Counted from the stretch's first letter, positions 25,403 through 35,245 are shown. The stretch is DNA of 64,000 nt from Candidatus Alistipes avicola (GCA_019118565.1 DWYR01000013.1:1-64000), one strand, 5' to 3'. A program made the numbers and translations. Notes: generated by a model not told the origin, from the sequence alone.

Positions 25403-26791
25403 TTAGCTGCGTCCCTGGATACGTCCGGTCTTCATCAGACCGTCATAGTGGCGCATCAACAGGTAGCTCTCTATCTGTTTCAGAGTGTCGAGGATCACAC
25501 CAACCATAATCAGCAGCGACGTACCGCCATAGAAGTAGGCGAATGCCTGCTGAATGTTCAGGAATCTCATGGCCAAAGCCGGCAGAATTGCCACGATGGC
25601 CAGGAAAATCGAACCGGGGAGGGTAATTCTCGTCATGATGGTGTCGATGTAGCCGACAGTCTGCTTACCCGGTTTTACACCAGGAATAAAGCCGCCATTG
25701 CGCTTCATGTCATCGGCCATCATTTGAGGATTCACGATAATCGCCGTATAGAAATAGGTGAAGGCGACTACCAAAAAACCGAGCGTAAGGTTGTACCAGA
25801 AACCGCGCATGTCGGAGAACGCAGCAGCGAATCCGGGTGCAACGTTGGCAAACAGCATCGGGATAAACATCAGCGCCTGAGCGAAGATGATAGGCATCAC
25901 ATTCGCAGCGTTGATCTTGAGCGGAATGTACTGACGTACACCGCCGTACTGTTTATTTCCGACGATACGCTTGGCGTACTGTACCGGGATCTTGCGGACC
26001 GCCTGAACCAGAGCGATCGTAGCCATGAATACCAGGAAGAGCAGGACAAATTCGAGAATCAACATGATGGCGCTACCGTCGGAGGTTTGGAAACGCGCGT
26101 TGATCTCGGCCAGCAGTGCGTGCGGCAGACGAGCTACGATACCGATCATGATGATCAGCGAGATACCGTTACCGATGCCCTTGTCCGTAATCTTCTCGCC
26201 GAGCCACATGATGAACATCGTTCCGGCGATCAGGATAACGGTTGCGTAGAGTATGAAAAGGAATGAGTTTCCATACACAAACGCATTCGGCACCTGGTGG
26301 TACAGGTTGGCGATATACGCGGGGCCTTGGATCATCAGTACGACGATCGTCAGCATTCGCGTCCATTGGTTCATCTTGCGGCGGCCGCTCTCACCCTCTT
26401 TCTGCATCTTCTGGAAGTAAGGGATCATGATGCCCATCAACTGAATGATGATCGAGGCGGTGATGTACGGCATGACACCGAGTGCGAAGATCGCCGCGTT
26501 GCCGAAGGCACCGCCGGAGAATACGTTCAACAGGCCCAGAAGGCTGTTGTCATCCAGCTGCGAGGCAAGCGCCGACCCCTCGCCCAAGGCGTTGGGATTG
26601 ATACCCGGGATCACCACAAAACAACCCAAACGATATACCAGAAGGAGGCCCAGCGTATAGAGAATACGCTTACGGAGCTCCTCGATCTTGTATATGTTCT
26701 TGAGAGTCTCTACGAATTTTTTATTGGTCGCCAGCAACGCGCAGATCACGACGATGACGCCAATAACGATCAGATAACCATAACCGTTCAT
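25403..26791 (-). CDS. secY: Preprotein translocase subunit SecY, with extra N-terminal helix
   Basis: Channel protein of the Sec translocon, 462 residues. Family blocks include GINPNA, the plug region and TM2 (GGAFGNAAIFALGVMPYITASI), and the cytoplasmic loops (RMLTIVVLMIQG, PVQYAKRIVGNKQYGG). The usual start lies near KKFVETLKNIYKIEELRKRI, here at residue 24. The only ATG is 23 codons earlier and adds a strongly hydrophobic stretch (LIVIGVIVVICALLA, 7-21) that looks like an extra TM helix. A TTG at residue 19 is an alternative start. rplO precedes by 21 nt, map follows by 28 nt. Confidence 0.95.
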   Translation of the reverse strand: MNGYGYLIVIGVIVVICALLATNKKFVETLKNIYKIEELRKRILYTLGLLLVYRLGCFVVIPGINPNALGEGSALASQLDDNSLLGLLNVFSGGAFGNAAIFALGVMPYITASIIIQLMGIMIPYFQKMQKEGESGRRKMNQWTRMLTIVVLMIQGPAYIANLYHQVPNAFVYGNSFLFILYATVILIAGTMFIMWLGEKITDKGIGNGISLIIMIGIVARLPHALLAEINARFQTSDGSAIMLILEFVLLFLVFMATIALVQAVRKIPVQYAKRIVGNKQYGGVRQYIPLKINAANVMPIIFAQALMFIPMLFANVAPGFAAAFSDMRGFWYNLTLGFLVVAFTYFYTAIIVNPQMMADDMKRNGGFIPGVKPGKQTVGYIDTIMTRITLPGSIFLAIVAILPALAMRFLNIQQAFAYFYGGTSLLIMVGVILDTLKQIESYLLMRHYDGLMKTGRIQGRS

Positions 26792-26812
26792 AATGCAGGG
26801 TTTTACGGGTTA

Positions 26813-27259
26813 TTACAGTTTTTCCACGTTGCCGCCAGCTGCCGTGATCGCAGCCTCGGCACTCTTCGAGAAGGCGTGAGCCTTCACTGCGAGGGGTTTC
26901 GTAATTGCACCGTTACCCAGGATCTTCACTTTGTCATTGGTCGAAACGAAACCGGCTGCTACGAGCGTATCAACCGTAACCTCTGACAGGTTCTTCTTCG
27001 CTGCAAGCTCTTCGAGCGTGGACAGGTTGATCGGTTTGAATTCAACTCTCTTCAGGTTCGTGAAACCGAACTTGGGCAGACGACGCTGCAACGGCATCTG
27101 ACCTCCTTCGAAACCTAACTTGCGAGAGTATCCCGAACGCGACTGAGCACCCTTGTGACCACGTGTAGCCGTGCCACCGTGTCCCGAACCTGCGCCTCGG
27201 CCGATTCGTTTATCGTGATGCGTCGATCCCTTTGCGGGTTTAAGATTATTGAGTTCCAT
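26813..27259 (-). CDS. rplO: 50S ribosomal protein L15
   Basis: A 148-residue late-assembly protein of the 50S subunit. It starts MELNNLKPAKGSTHHDKRIGR, has the Gly/Arg-rich extended arm (GRGAGSGHGGTATRGHKGAQSR in outline) and the globular C-terminal part ending in KSAEAAITAAGG. Placed between rpmD and secY in standard order. Confidence 0.97.
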   Translation of the reverse strand: MELNNLKPAKGSTHHDKRIGRGAGSGHGGTATRGHKGAQSRSGYSRKLGFEGGQMPLQRRLPKFGFTNLKRVEFKPINLSTLEELAAKKNLSEVTVDTLVAAGFVSTNDKVKILGNGAITKPLAVKAHAFSKSAEAAITAAGGNVEKL

Positions 27260-27285
27260 CGTTTATCAGTTCTTAAATTCTTAAA

Positions 27286-27468
27286 TTATTTGATCTCCTC
27301 TACAGTTACGAGGTGTTTCACACGCTCCAGCATACCTTTGATGATAGCCGAATCTTCGTGCTCAACGCTCTGGCGGATCTTGCGAAGACCAAGAGCATCG
27401 AGGTTTCTGCACTGCTTCTCGGTTGCACCGATGCGGCTCTTTACCTGAGTGATTTTCAATTTTGCCAT
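27286..27468 (-). CDS. rpmD: 50S ribosomal protein L30
   Basis: A 60-residue ferredoxin-like small protein, MAKLKITQVKSRIGATEKQ, with the LGLRKIRQSVEHED block and a C-terminal strand. Placed between rpsE and rplO. Confidence 0.97.
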   Translation of the reverse strand: MAKLKITQVKSRIGATEKQCRNLDALGLRKIRQSVEHEDSAIIKGMLERVKHLVTVEEIK

Positions 27469-27482
27469 TTGTCTTCTTCAAA

Positions 27483-28001
27483 TTAACCGTTAAACACCTG
27501 ATTCATCGAGATACCGCGAACCTGTGCTACGCTGTAGGCATCACGCAACTCGCACAGAGCGGCGATGGTTGCCTTCACCAGGTTGTGGGGGTTCGACGAA
27601 CCCTTGCTCTTTGCGAGCACGTTCTTGATACCAGCCGACTCCAACACGGCACGCATGGCACCACCGGCGATGATACCGGTACCGGGAGCTGCCGGACGAA
27701 TCATCACGAGCGAACCGCTGAAACGCGACTCCTGTTTGTGAGGGATCGTTCCGTTGATAACGGGAATTTTCACCAGATTCTTCTTGGCGTCCTCCACGCC
27801 TTTGGCAATAGCCGAAGTCACCTCCGAAGCCTTACCCAGACCGTAGCCTACCACGCCATTCTCATCGCCTACGACAACGATTGCCGAAAAGCTGAACGTA
27901 CGACCTCCCTTCGTTACCTTGGTAACACGCTGAATGCTTACGAGTCTGTCCTTAAGCTCAAGGTCGCTTGTGCGTACTTTCTTTATATTGGTATTTGCCA
28001 T
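27483..28001 (-). CDS. rpsE: 30S ribosomal protein S5
   Basis: A 172-residue decoding-fidelity protein at the S4-S5 interface. The N-terminal dsRBD-like domain has [22 protein letters not shown], and the second domain has [21 protein letters not shown]. Standard position between rplR and rpmD. Confidence 0.98.
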   Translation of the reverse strand: MANTNIKKVRTSDLELKDRLVSIQRVTKVTKGGRTFSFSAIVVVGDENGVVGYGLGKASEVTSAIAKGVEDAKKNLVKIPVINGTIPHKQESRFSGSLVMIRPAAPGTGIIAGGAMRAVLESAGIKNVLAKSKGSSNPHNLVKATIAALCELRDAYSVAQVRGISMNQVFNG

Positions 28002-28006
28002 ATCGC

Positions 28007-28369
28007 TTAGAATTTAAGACCGCCTTCGCGTGCGGCTTCTGCTAACATTTTTACTCGTCCGTGATACAGGCAACCGTTACGGTCGAACGCAACGGCCGAA
28101 ATACCCTTCTCGGCAGCGCGCTTCGCAGCGAGCTTGCCAACCAGAGCAGCCACCTCACATTTGTTCTTGCCGGCAGCCTCCGCAACGATCTCCTTGTCCA
28201 ACGAAGATGCATTGGCCAGCGTTACGCCCGCCTGATCGTCAATAAACTGTACGTAGATCTGCTTGTTGCTACGGAACACAGTCATTCGAGGCTGTTCTGC
28301 GGTTCCGCTCACGATTTTGCGGATACGCATCTTGATCCTCTCTCTTCTTTCTATTTTATTCAATGCCAT
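28007..28369 (-). CDS. rplR: 50S ribosomal protein L18
   Basis: 5S rRNA-binding protein of 120 residues starting [13 protein letters not shown]. An ATG three codons earlier exists, but MALNK is the family start and leaves a natural 15-nt gap to rplF. Conserved blocks: [31 protein letters not shown] and [28 protein letters not shown] in outline. Confidence 0.96.
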   Translation of the reverse strand: MALNKIERRERIKMRIRKIVSGTAEQPRMTVFRSNKQIYVQFIDDQAGVTLANASSLDKEIVAEAAGKNKCEVAALVGKLAAKRAAEKGISAVAFDRNGCLYHGRVKMLAEAAREGGLKF

Positions 28370-28384
28370 AATTCTCAATGTTTA

Positions 28385-28972
28385 TTATTTAGCACCTGCA
28401 GATTTACCCGCCTTACGACGAATCTGTTCACCTACGAATCTGATACCCTTGCCCTTGTACGGCTCCGGCTTACGCAGCGAACGGAGTTTGGCTGCCACCT
28501 GGCCGATCAACTGCTTGTCGATGCTCTTCAACGTTACGATCGGAGAACCCTTCTTCTCGGTTACAGCCGTTGCAGTTACCTCGGGAGGCAACATCAGATA
28601 GATATCGTGCGAATAACCCAGGCTCATCTCCAGGACATTACCCTTCACCTCGGCCTTGAAACCGACACCGATGAGCTCTTGTTTGATTTCATAACCTTTC
28701 GATACGCCAACCACCATGTTGTTGATCAAGGCGCGGTACAGACCGTGCAGCGAACGGTGGCGGGGCTGGTTGGTCGGACGGGTTACCAGGACGGCAGGAA
28801 TCTCCTTCTGAGTATGCACGTCGGTATGAGTGCCGACCTCTACTTTAATGTCTGAGTCCACCTTCAGACTCAGTGTCCCAAGTGGTCCTTTCACGCTTAC
28901 CACGTTCTCCGGCGACACCGTAACGGTTACTCCGGCAGGCAAGTTTACAGGTAATTTACCAATTCTTGACAT
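28385..28972 (-). CDS. rplF: 50S ribosomal protein L6
   Basis: A 195-residue protein made of two similar alpha/beta domains near the factor-binding site. It starts MSRIGKLPVNLPAGV and has the conserved C-terminal EPYKGKGIRFVGEQIRRKAGKSA. Longer at the C-terminus of domain one than E. coli L6 (177), as is common in this phylum. Confidence 0.97.
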   Translation of the reverse strand: MSRIGKLPVNLPAGVTVTVSPENVVSVKGPLGTLSLKVDSDIKVEVGTHTDVHTQKEIPAVLVTRPTNQPRHRSLHGLYRALINNMVVGVSKGYEIKQELIGVGFKAEVKGNVLEMSLGYSHDIYLMLPPEVTATAVTEKKGSPIVTLKSIDKQLIGQVAAKLRSLRKPEPYKGKGIRFVGEQIRRKAGKSAGAK

Positions 28973-28993
28973 GTTTGTTGTGGATTATTGTTG

Positions 28994-29392
28994 TTAGTAA
29001 ATATAGCACAATACTTCACCGCCTACGTTCTCCTTGCGAGCCTTAGCGTCGGTCATGATACCCTTCGAAGTCGAGAGGATCGCGATACCCAGACCGTTCA
29101 TTACGCGGGGCATCTTCTCAACCGATGCATACTGGCGAAGACCCGGACGGCTTACGCGGTGCAGGTTCTTGATAGCGTTGGTTTTGGTAGCTGCATCCCA
29201 CTTGAGAGCGATCTTGATGGTCGGGTGACCCTTCTCATCCGTGTCGAACTTGTACGCCAGGATGTAACCCTGCTCGTAGAGGATCTTTGTAATTTCCTGC
29301 TTAATTTTTGAGCCAGGAGCTTCAACCACTTTGTGGTTGGCTTTCACTGCGTTTCTAATTCTGGTCAGAAAATCCGAAATAGGATCTGTCAT
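28994..29392 (-). CDS. rpsH: 30S ribosomal protein S8
   Basis: A 132-residue central-domain 16S binder starting MTDPISDFLTRIRNA. The C-terminal GLGIAILSTSKGIMTDAKARKENVGGEVLCYIY carries the S8 signature (STSKGIMTD...GGE). In E. coli S8 represses the spc operon. Here it is the first gene after the long insert and the new promoter at 29561-29592, so it heads its own transcription unit. Confidence 0.97.
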   Translation of the reverse strand: MTDPISDFLTRIRNAVKANHKVVEAPGSKIKQEITKILYEQGYILAYKFDTDEKGHPTIKIALKWDAATKTNAIKNLHRVSRPGLRQYASVEKMPRVMNGLGIAILSTSKGIMTDAKARKENVGGEVLCYIY

Positions 29393-29560
29393 AGTGAATT
29401 AAAAGTTAAAAATTAATAATTGTTTTTTTGTATTATTTTAGGAATCAGCAATTTAAACTGTCATTCAAACTTCATCCACCTCTTTTTTGCACTTGTCTTT
29501 TTGCCTTTTTGCCTCAAACACATGACCTCGCATCTGCGACAATGGAGGCTACAAAGCGCG

Positions 29561-29592
29561 CAAATATAGGTAAAAATTCTCAAAAAACCAGA
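29561..29592 (-). promoter_or_regulatory. Promoter for rpsH-rplQ (TCTG-N20-TATATTTG)
   Basis: On the minus strand TATATTTG (29568-29561) is an exact -7 match. TCTG (29592-29589), 20 nt upstream, is one base off TTTG. It lies between a terminator (29632-29670) and rpsH, and gives a 5' UTR of about 160 nt in which no ORF is apparent. Confidence 0.6.
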
Positions 29593-29631
29593 ATTATCCC
29601 CTAATTTTTAACGATTTAAGCTCCTTCTCCG

Positions 29632-29670
29632 GAAAAACAGACAATGTTAGCGATCCTGAGAGCTAACATT
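29632..29670 (-). terminator. Terminator inside the ribosomal cluster
   Basis: AATGTTAGC (29643-29651) and GCTAACATT (29662-29670) form a perfect 9-bp stem with a 10-nt loop. On the minus strand GTCTGTTTTT follows. It would stop minus-strand transcripts coming from rpsN before they reach rpsH. Confidence 0.7.
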
Positions 29671-30161
29671 TATCCGCACAAAATCCCCGAGAAACCGCCC
29701 TTCATTCGTTCGGATATATCTACGAAATTCCCCTTGAGGAACTCCGAAGACACACCCCGACGAGGAGTTATTCGGCTCAAGAATTTGCAACCAAGCACCT
29801 AACTTTTCGAAAGCGTCCCTCCGCCGAGAAGTTACCACTTGTGAGTGGCACTTTCCTCGACTTTGCGACCCTTCTACCGGGTTCTGCGCCCCTATAAGGT
29901 CCATCTCTTTCCGGAACTGTTCGGGCTACTTCCACTCCGATCATCCGACCGTTTGCAGAAATCCGTTGTCCCCTGCGGGCTTACACCCTCCAGAGCCTGA
30001 ACCTCGATCGTTGCCTGCAAAAGTACCCCAAAGGGTCTTTTGCAAACAACAGAGATTTTATTTTCATCCTCCTCGGCGACACAAGGAGGTTTTATCGCCT
30101 GCTCCCTGCACACGGCAAGTGGAGCATCCGTACCCTCTCTTCTGCCACCAAAGGCAATCGA
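29671..30161 (-). other. 490-nt insert between rpsN and the internal terminator: structured RNA, repeat element or frameshifted ORF
   Basis: Most bacteria have rpsN and rpsH adjacent. Here 769 nt separate them, of which 490 lie before the terminator. The stretch is hairpin-rich: GCAAAAG...CTTTTGC with an inner ACCC/GGGT (about 30014-30043), CCACT/AGTGG (about 29836-29848), AACTCC/GGAGTT near 29741-29770, and CCTCC/GGAGG near 30067-30088. Two overlapping minus frames (about 30113-29892, no ATG, and 29904-29647) could form one protein of about 155 residues if a frameshift is assumed; neither resembles a family I know. A TACTTTTG box is at 30025-30018. Base composition differs from the flanking ribosomal genes. 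Nature unresolved. Confidence 0.4.
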
Positions 30162-30458
30162 CTACCAGCTAGCCTTCTTAACGCCGGGGATCAGACCGTT
30201 CGATGCCATTTCACGGAACTGGATACGGCTGATACCGAACAGGCGAATGTAACCCTTCGGACGACCCGTCAATTTGCAACGGTTGTGCTGGCGGATCGGG
30301 TTCGAGTTGCGCGGCAGTTTCGACAGGGCAACCCAAGCCTCCTCGTGGTCGATCTCGCCGCTCTTGAGTTTGGCAGCGATCTCATCGCGTTTGTGCTGAT
30401 AGCGTTTCGCGAGTTTCGCACGTTTTACCTCACGTGCTTTCATTGACTCTTTTGCCAT
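30162..30458 (-). CDS. rpsN: 30S ribosomal protein S14, zinc-free form
   Basis: A 98-residue protein starting [15 protein letters not shown]. The C-terminal half [27 protein letters not shown] is the S14 signature. It lacks the CxxC pair of the zinc-binding short form and is the long C-minus type. It follows rplE by 3 nt; downstream of it comes the 769-nt insert rather than rpsH. Confidence 0.96.
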   Translation of the reverse strand: MAKESMKAREVKRAKLAKRYQHKRDEIAAKLKSGEIDHEEAWVALSKLPRNSNPIRQHNRCKLTGRPKGYIRLFGISRIQFREMASNGLIPGVKKASW

Positions 30459-30461
30459 CGT

Positions 30462-31019
30462 TTAGTTCTTTTTAGCGTTTTTGAATGGAAGGCCGAACTC
30501 ACGCAGCAGGGCATAAGCCTCTTCATCGGTTTTGGCCGTCGTTACGAAGGTGATCTCCATACCGAAGATCTTGGTGATCTTGTCGATGTCGATCTCAGGG
30601 AAGATAATCTGTTCGGTGATACCGAGCGTATAGTTACCGTTACCGTCGAACTTCTCGTTGATACCCTTGAAGTCGCGGATACGCGGCAGCGCAACGGCGA
30701 TCAGACGCTCCAGAAACTCATACATCTTGTTGTGACGCAGCGTTACACGAACACCGATCGGCATTCCCTTACGCAGCTTGAAGTTGGAGATGTCCTTTCT
30801 CGAACGGGTCTGAACGGCTTTCTGACCCGTAATAAGGGTAAGTTCCTCCTGAGCTACGTCGATGAGTTTCTTATCGGCTACAGCCTGACCCATACCCTGA
30901 TTGATAACGATCTTCTCGAGTTTCGGACACTGCATGATGCTCGTGTAGCCGAACTCCTTCATAAGGGCAGGCGTGATCTGCTCCTTATACTGTGTCTTGA
31001 GTGTAGGTACGTATGCCAT
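30462..31019 (-). CDS. rplE: 50S ribosomal protein L5
   Basis: A 185-residue 5S rRNA-binding protein of the central protuberance. It has [15 protein letters not shown], the [18 protein letters not shown] stretch and the C-terminal [26 protein letters not shown]. The start overlaps the rplX stop by one base, so translation is coupled. Confidence 0.98.
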   Translation of the reverse strand: MAYVPTLKTQYKEQITPALMKEFGYTSIMQCPKLEKIVINQGMGQAVADKKLIDVAQEELTLITGQKAVQTRSRKDISNFKLRKGMPIGVRVTLRHNKMYEFLERLIAVALPRIRDFKGINEKFDGNGNYTLGITEQIIFPEIDIDKITKIFGMEITFVTTAKTDEEAYALLREFGLPFKNAKKN

Positions 31020-31342
31020 TATTTGATCTCCTCTCCTGATTTTTTAGCGTAACGAACTAATTTTCCGGCGCTGTCCAGTTTGCGGCCCACACGGGTAGGT
31101 TTGCCGCTCTTGGGATCCAGAACCTGCAGATTCGAAATGTGGATCGGAGCCTCCTGCTCGACGATACCACCCTGAGGATTCTTCGCATTGGGCTTGGTAG
31201 CCTTCTTGACGATGTTCACGCCCTCGACAATTGCACGCTGCTTCTCAACGTCCACCTTCAGGACTTTACCCTGACGGCCTTTGTTGTCGCCCGCATTGAC
31301 GAAAACCGTATCCCCTTTCTTAATATGTAATTTGGCTGACAT
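31019..31342 (-). CDS. rplX: 50S ribosomal protein L24
   Basis: A 107-residue KOW-domain protein that starts 50S assembly. The KOW block [22 protein letters not shown] is at the N-terminus, followed by [11 protein letters not shown] and EAPIHISNL. Downstream of rplN by 23 nt. Confidence 0.97.
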   Translation of the reverse strand: MSAKLHIKKGDTVFVNAGDNKGRQGKVLKVDVEKQRAIVEGVNIVKKATKPNAKNPQGGIVEQEAPIHISNLQVLDPKSGKPTRVGRKLDSAGKLVRYAKKSGEEIK

Positions 31343-31365
31343 ATCTGAAATTCGTGTTTTTAATA

Positions 31366-31731
31366 TTACAATACTTCAGGTGCGAGCGAGATGATCTTCA
31401 TATTGTGGTCACGAAGCTCACGAGCTACGGGGCCGAAAATACGAGTACCGCGAATTTCACCCTGGTTGTTCAGAAGTACCACGGCGTTGTCGTCGAAACG
31501 AATATACGAACCGTTTGCACGTCTGATCTCCTTGGTCGTTCTAACTACGACTGCTTTCGAGACTGCGCCCTTCTTGACATCACCCGAAGGGGAAGCGCTC
31601 TTGACAGCCACAACGATTTTATCGCCGATCGATGCATAGCGGCGTTTCGTGCCGCCAAGCACTCGGATGCAAAGTACCTCCTTCGCACCGCTGTTATCAG
31701 CTACTACGAGTCTACTTTCTTGTTGTATCAT
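31366..31731 (-). CDS. rplN: 50S ribosomal protein L14
   Basis: A 121-residue protein at the subunit interface, starting [40 protein letters not shown] and the ending [15 protein letters not shown] are conserved. It also is the docking site for the silencing factor RsfS in other bacteria. Follows rpsQ by 2 nt. Confidence 0.98.
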   Translation of the reverse strand: MIQQESRLVVADNSGAKEVLCIRVLGGTKRRYASIGDKIVVAVKSASPSGDVKKGAVSKAVVVRTTKEIRRANGSYIRFDDNAVVLLNNQGEIRGTRIFGPVARELRDHNMKIISLAPEVL

Positions 31732-31733
31732 AA

Positions 31734-31988
31734 CTACTTCGCTCTTTCAATGATTTGTACTAATCTCCAACGCTTCGTCTTACTCAGCGGGCGGGTCTCC
31801 ATAATACGTACAGTATCGCCTTCCTTGCAGGTTTCGTCCATGCACTCGGCAACGAATTTGGTCGTCTTGTTCACGAACTTGCCATAGATCGGATGCTTTA
31901 CCTTACGAGCTACTGCAACCACGATGGTCTTTTCCATTTTGTTGCTGACAACCACCCCAATACGCTCTTTTCTAAGATTTCTTTCCAT
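31734..31988 (-). CDS. rpsQ: 30S ribosomal protein S17
   Basis: An 84-residue OB-fold protein. [34 protein letters not shown] and [24 protein letters not shown] are family blocks. Between rpmC and rplN in standard order. Confidence 0.98.
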   Translation of the reverse strand: MERNLRKERIGVVVSNKMEKTIVVAVARKVKHPIYGKFVNKTTKFVAECMDETCKEGDTVRIMETRPLSKTKRWRLVQIIERAK

Positions 31989-31997
31989 GGTAGTAAA

Positions 31998-32192
31998 TTA
32001 ACATTTAGGGTTTTTCTGACGCAGAATTGTCAGCATACGTGCGATATCTCTGCGGGACTTTTTAATTATCGAAGGGTTCTCCACCGGCGATACGGCGTGC
32101 TGTACCTTCAGTTTCGAAAGCTGAGCCTTCTCCGCCTCGATACGCTCCTGCAGGTCTTTCACCGAGAGTTCCTTTATTTCTGCACTTTTCAT
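31998..32192 (-). CDS. rpmC: 50S ribosomal protein L29
   Basis: A 64-residue two-helix protein at the tunnel exit, part of the SRP and trigger factor dock. I start it at MKSAEIKELSVKDLQERIEA. An ATG twelve codons earlier would overlap rplP and add a tail absent from the family. NPSIIKKSRRDIARMLTILRQK is the conserved second helix. Confidence 0.95.
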   Translation of the reverse strand: MKSAEIKELSVKDLQERIEAEKAQLSKLKVQHAVSPVENPSIIKKSRRDIARMLTILRQKNPKC

Positions 32193-32202
32193 CTCTTTAC
32201 GC

Positions 32203-32631
32203 TTAGATTGATGTTTCGACGAAATCACGTCTTACAATGAACTTGGTTGTAATAGGCAGTTTCTGAGCGCCCAGACGAAGTGCTTCCTGAGCTACTTCCA
32301 GGGGTACACCCTCTGCCTCGAAGAGAATTCGACCCGGCGTTACGGGGGCTACAAATCCTTCCGGATTACCTTTACCCTTACCCATACGTACCTCTGCCGG
32401 TTTCTTGGTGATCGGTTTATCGGGGAAGATGCGGATCCAGAGCTGTCCCTCACGTTTCATGCAACGGGAGATCGCCTGACGCGCAGCCTCGATCTGACGA
32501 CCCGTGATCCAAGCGGATTCAAGTGCTTTGATTGCGAACGATCCGTATGCAAGTTGGTTACCTCTTTGAGCTAAACCCTTCATACGACCCTTCTGCATTC
32601 TTCTAAATTTGGTCTTTTTTGGCTGTAACAT
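32203..32631 (-). CDS. rplP: 50S ribosomal protein L16
   Basis: A 142-residue protein near the peptidyl-transferase centre and A-site tRNA. It starts [19 protein letters not shown] and contains [20 protein letters not shown] and the [16 protein letters not shown] loop. Follows rpsC by 23 nt. Confidence 0.98.
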   Translation of the reverse strand: MLQPKKTKFRRMQKGRMKGLAQRGNQLAYGSFAIKALESAWITGRQIEAARQAISRCMKREGQLWIRIFPDKPITKKPAEVRMGKGKGNPEGFVAPVTPGRILFEAEGVPLEVAQEALRLGAQKLPITTKFIVRRDFVETSI

Positions 32632-32654
32632 TGTGTTTCTCGCTTTAAAAGGTC

Positions 32655-33416
32655 CTACTTACTGTTGTTATTACGTCTTCTGGGGCCGCCGCGACGCTCG
32701 CCACGCTCGCCGCCGCGAGGTGCACGACGCTCCTGAGATTGTCCTCCCTGAGCCGAAACCGATGCACCGGCCAGTTCGAACAGATCGCGTTTGCCGTATA
32801 CCGTACCGTGGCAGATCCAAACCTTTACGCCGAGGATACCCACTTTGGTAAGAGCCTCCGTCAGGCAGTAGTCTACATCTGCACGGAACGTATGCAGCGG
32901 AATACGTCCCTCTTTCATCGTTTCGCTGCGGGCCATCTCGGCGCCGCCTACACGGCCGGATACCTGAACCTTGATACCTTCGGCGCCCATACGCATCGTC
33001 GATGCGATAGCGGTCTTCACGGCGCGGCGGAACGAAACACGGCCCTCGAGCTGGCGTGCGATGTTCTGTGCCACGATCACGGCATCAACCTCCGGACGTT
33101 TCACTTCGAAGATATTGATCTGTACCTCCTTGCCGGTGAGTTTCTTCAACTCCTCCTTCAGCTTGTCAACCTCCTGGCCGCCCTTGCCGATGATGATACC
33201 CGGACGGGCCGTGGAGATCGTTACCGTTACAAGTTTCAGCGTGCGCTCGATGATGATCTTCGAGATGCTCGCCTTGGCCAAACGGACATTCAGATACTTG
33301 CGGATCTTTGCGTCTTCTACCAATTTCTCTGAGAAATCTTTACCACCATACCAGTTGGAGTCCCAACCACGGATGATACCAAGACGATTTGCTATCGGAT
33401 TAACTTTCTGTCCCAT
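32655..33416 (-). CDS. rpsC: 30S ribosomal protein S3
   Basis: A 253-residue mRNA-entry helicase-like protein of the 30S head. It has [20 protein letters not shown], a KH domain with [19 protein letters not shown] and the C-terminal [14 protein letters not shown]. The last 30 residues are an extra Gly/Arg-rich tail ([19 protein letters not shown]), absent from E. coli S3 and probably disordered. Confidence 0.98.
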   Translation of the reverse strand: MGQKVNPIANRLGIIRGWDSNWYGGKDFSEKLVEDAKIRKYLNVRLAKASISKIIIERTLKLVTVTISTARPGIIIGKGGQEVDKLKEELKKLTGKEVQINIFEVKRPEVDAVIVAQNIARQLEGRVSFRRAVKTAIASTMRMGAEGIKVQVSGRVGGAEMARSETMKEGRIPLHTFRADVDYCLTEALTKVGILGVKVWICHGTVYGKRDLFELAGASVSAQGGQSQERRAPRGGERGERRGGPRRRNNNSK

Positions 33417-33420
33417 TTGA

Positions 33421-33831
33421 TTACTTGTTTTCTACGGTTACCATTTTGTCTACTACGATCGTCACGTGGTTCGAACGCTTGCGAATACGGTGAGCGCGAC
33501 CCTGAGGCGCTGCCTGAATACGTTTCAGCATACGACCGCCGTCGACAAATACCTCCTTCACGCACAGCTTAGCATCTTCCAGACGCTCGCCCTCGTTCTT
33601 GGCCTCCCAGTTGGCGATAGCCGACTTGAGCAACTTCTCCATACGGATCGAAGCCTCTTTCTTCGAGTAGCGAAGGATACCCAATGCCTTGTTGATCTCT
33701 ACACCGCGGATGATGTCAGCCACCAGGCGCATCTTACGCGGAGAGGTCGGGCAATCTCGCAGAATAGCGATAGCCTTCTGCTTCTTTTCAGCCTTCAATT
33801 TTTCGGCTCTTATTGATTTTCTTGCACCCAT
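33421..33831 (-). CDS. rplV: 50S ribosomal protein L22
   Basis: A 136-residue protein lining the exit tunnel. It has [33 protein letters not shown], the helical middle and the tunnel loop ending [22 protein letters not shown]. Between rpsS and rpsC. Confidence 0.98.
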   Translation of the reverse strand: MGARKSIRAEKLKAEKKQKAIAILRDCPTSPRKMRLVADIIRGVEINKALGILRYSKKEASIRMEKLLKSAIANWEAKNEGERLEDAKLCVKEVFVDGGRMLKRIQAAPQGRAHRIRKRSNHVTIVVDKMVTVENK

Positions 33832-33838
33832 TTTCTAC

Positions 33839-34108
33839 CTATTTTTTCTTGTTACCCGCATGACCACGGAAGTTACGCGTCGGAGCAAACTCGCCGAGTT
33901 TATGTCCAACCATATTCTCAGTTACGTAAACGGGAATAAACTTATTTCCGTTGTGGACAGCGATCGTCTGACCTACGAAGTCAGGCGAAATCATACTTGC
34001 TCGTGACCAGGTCTTGATGACCGCCTTCTTGTTGCCTTCGGCCTGAGCGACAACCTTGCGCTCCAGCTTGGGGTCAATGAATGGTCCTTTTTTAAGTGAA
34101 CGGCTCAT
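33839..34108 (-). CDS. rpsS: 30S ribosomal protein S19
   Basis: An 89-residue head protein partnering S13. It begins [19 protein letters not shown] and has [23 protein letters not shown] and [15 protein letters not shown]. Standard order between rplB and rplV. Confidence 0.98.
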   Translation of the reverse strand: MSRSLKKGPFIDPKLERKVVAQAEGNKKAVIKTWSRASMISPDFVGQTIAVHNGNKFIPVYVTENMVGHKLGEFAPTRNFRGHAGNKKK

Positions 34109-34124
34109 TATGTTACTCTTTTAA

Positions 34125-34949
34125 TTATTTTTTCCTTCTTGAAATAATAAACTTGGACGTCGTCTTCTTCGGATTACGAGTCTTGTAACCCTTAGCAAGC
34201 AGACCCTTGCGCGAACGCGGGTGACCTCCCGACGCACGACCTTCACCACCACCCATCGGGTGATCTACCGGGTTCATTACAACACCACGGTTTCTCGGGC
34301 GACGGCCGAGCCAACGCTCGCGACCAGCCTTACCGGAGCTTTCGAGGTTATGGTCCACGTTGGAAACCACACCTACCGTTGCGCGGCAAGTTACGAGTAC
34401 CATACGAGTCTCACCTGAAGGCAGCTTGATGATGGCGAATTTGCCCTCACGTGCCAAAAGCTGAGCATAAGAACCGGCCGAACGAGCCATTGCGGCACCC
34501 TGACCGGGGTAGAGTTCAATGTTGTGGATTACCGTACCCAGCGGAATCTCGCTCAGGAAGAGCGTATTTCCAACCTCGGGTGCAACACCTGCACCGCTCA
34601 TGACGGTCTGTCCCACCTGCAATCCGTTCGGTGCAAGAATGTAGCTCTTCTCTCCGTCCGCATATACGACCAGCGCGATACGTGCCGTACGGTTCGGATC
34701 GTATTCGATAGTCTTTACAGTTGCAGCAACGCCATCCTTCGCACGCTTGAAGTCCACGTTACGATACATACGTTTGTGACCGCCGCCGATGTAGCGAGCC
34801 GTCATCTTACCCGTATTGTTACGTCCGCCGGTGCTTTTCTTGACGCTAAGGAGCGATTTCTCCGGTACGTTCGTCGTGATCTCGTCGAACGTGCCGATGA
34901 TCTTATGTCTTGTACCGGGAGTTACCGGTTTAAACTTTCTTACTGCCAT
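34125..34949 (-). CDS. rplB: 50S ribosomal protein L2
   Basis: A 274-residue universal protein needed for peptidyl-transferase activity and subunit joining. The C-terminal loop with the conserved His is seen in [18 protein letters not shown], and the SH3-like region in [22 protein letters not shown]. Standard length and place. Confidence 0.99.
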   Translation of the reverse strand: MAVRKFKPVTPGTRHKIIGTFDEITTNVPEKSLLSVKKSTGGRNNTGKMTARYIGGGHKRMYRNVDFKRAKDGVAATVKTIEYDPNRTARIALVVYADGEKSYILAPNGLQVGQTVMSGAGVAPEVGNTLFLSEIPLGTVIHNIELYPGQGAAMARSAGSYAQLLAREGKFAIIKLPSGETRMVLVTCRATVGVVSNVDHNLESSGKAGRERWLGRRPRNRGVVMNPVDHPMGGGEGRASGGHPRSRKGLLAKGYKTRNPKKTTSKFIISRRKK

Positions 34950-34954
34950 CTTTC

Positions 34955-35245
34955 TTAGATATTACTGTAAAAATCTATCTTATCTCCATCCTTCAAGGTG
35001 ACGATCGCCTTCTTGAAGTTATTTGCACGGCCCTCCAGAAGACCCGCCTTCGTGTAGCGGCTCTTGAGTTTGCCCATGTAGTTCACCGTGTTCACATCCG
35101 TTACAACCACGTTGTACATCTGCTCTACGGCGTTGCGGATCTGCAGCTTATTAGCTCTAACGTCAACGATAAAACCGTACCGATTCAGTTTTTCGCCCTG
35201 AATGGTCATTTTCTCGGTCAATATTGGCTTAATGATAATTTCCAT
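34955..35245 (-). CDS. rplW: 50S ribosomal protein L23
   Basis: A 96-residue tunnel-exit protein, the trigger-factor and SRP docking site. It starts [20 protein letters not shown] and contains [17 protein letters not shown] and the extended loop with [10 protein letters not shown]. Between rplD and rplB. Confidence 0.97.
   Translation of the reverse strand: MEIIIKPILTEKMTIQGEKLNRYGFIVDVRANKLQIRNAVEQMYNVVVTDVNTVNYMGKLKSRYTKAGLLEGRANNFKKAIVTLKDGDKIDFYSNI

Noticed and set aside
29671..30161. RNase P RNA (a GAGGAAAGT match near 29850-29858)
   Set aside because: The short match is to the P4 core phrase, but no second conserved core (ACAGAA...GCTTA) or the right spacing is found. Likewise no tmRNA or group II intron domain V pattern.
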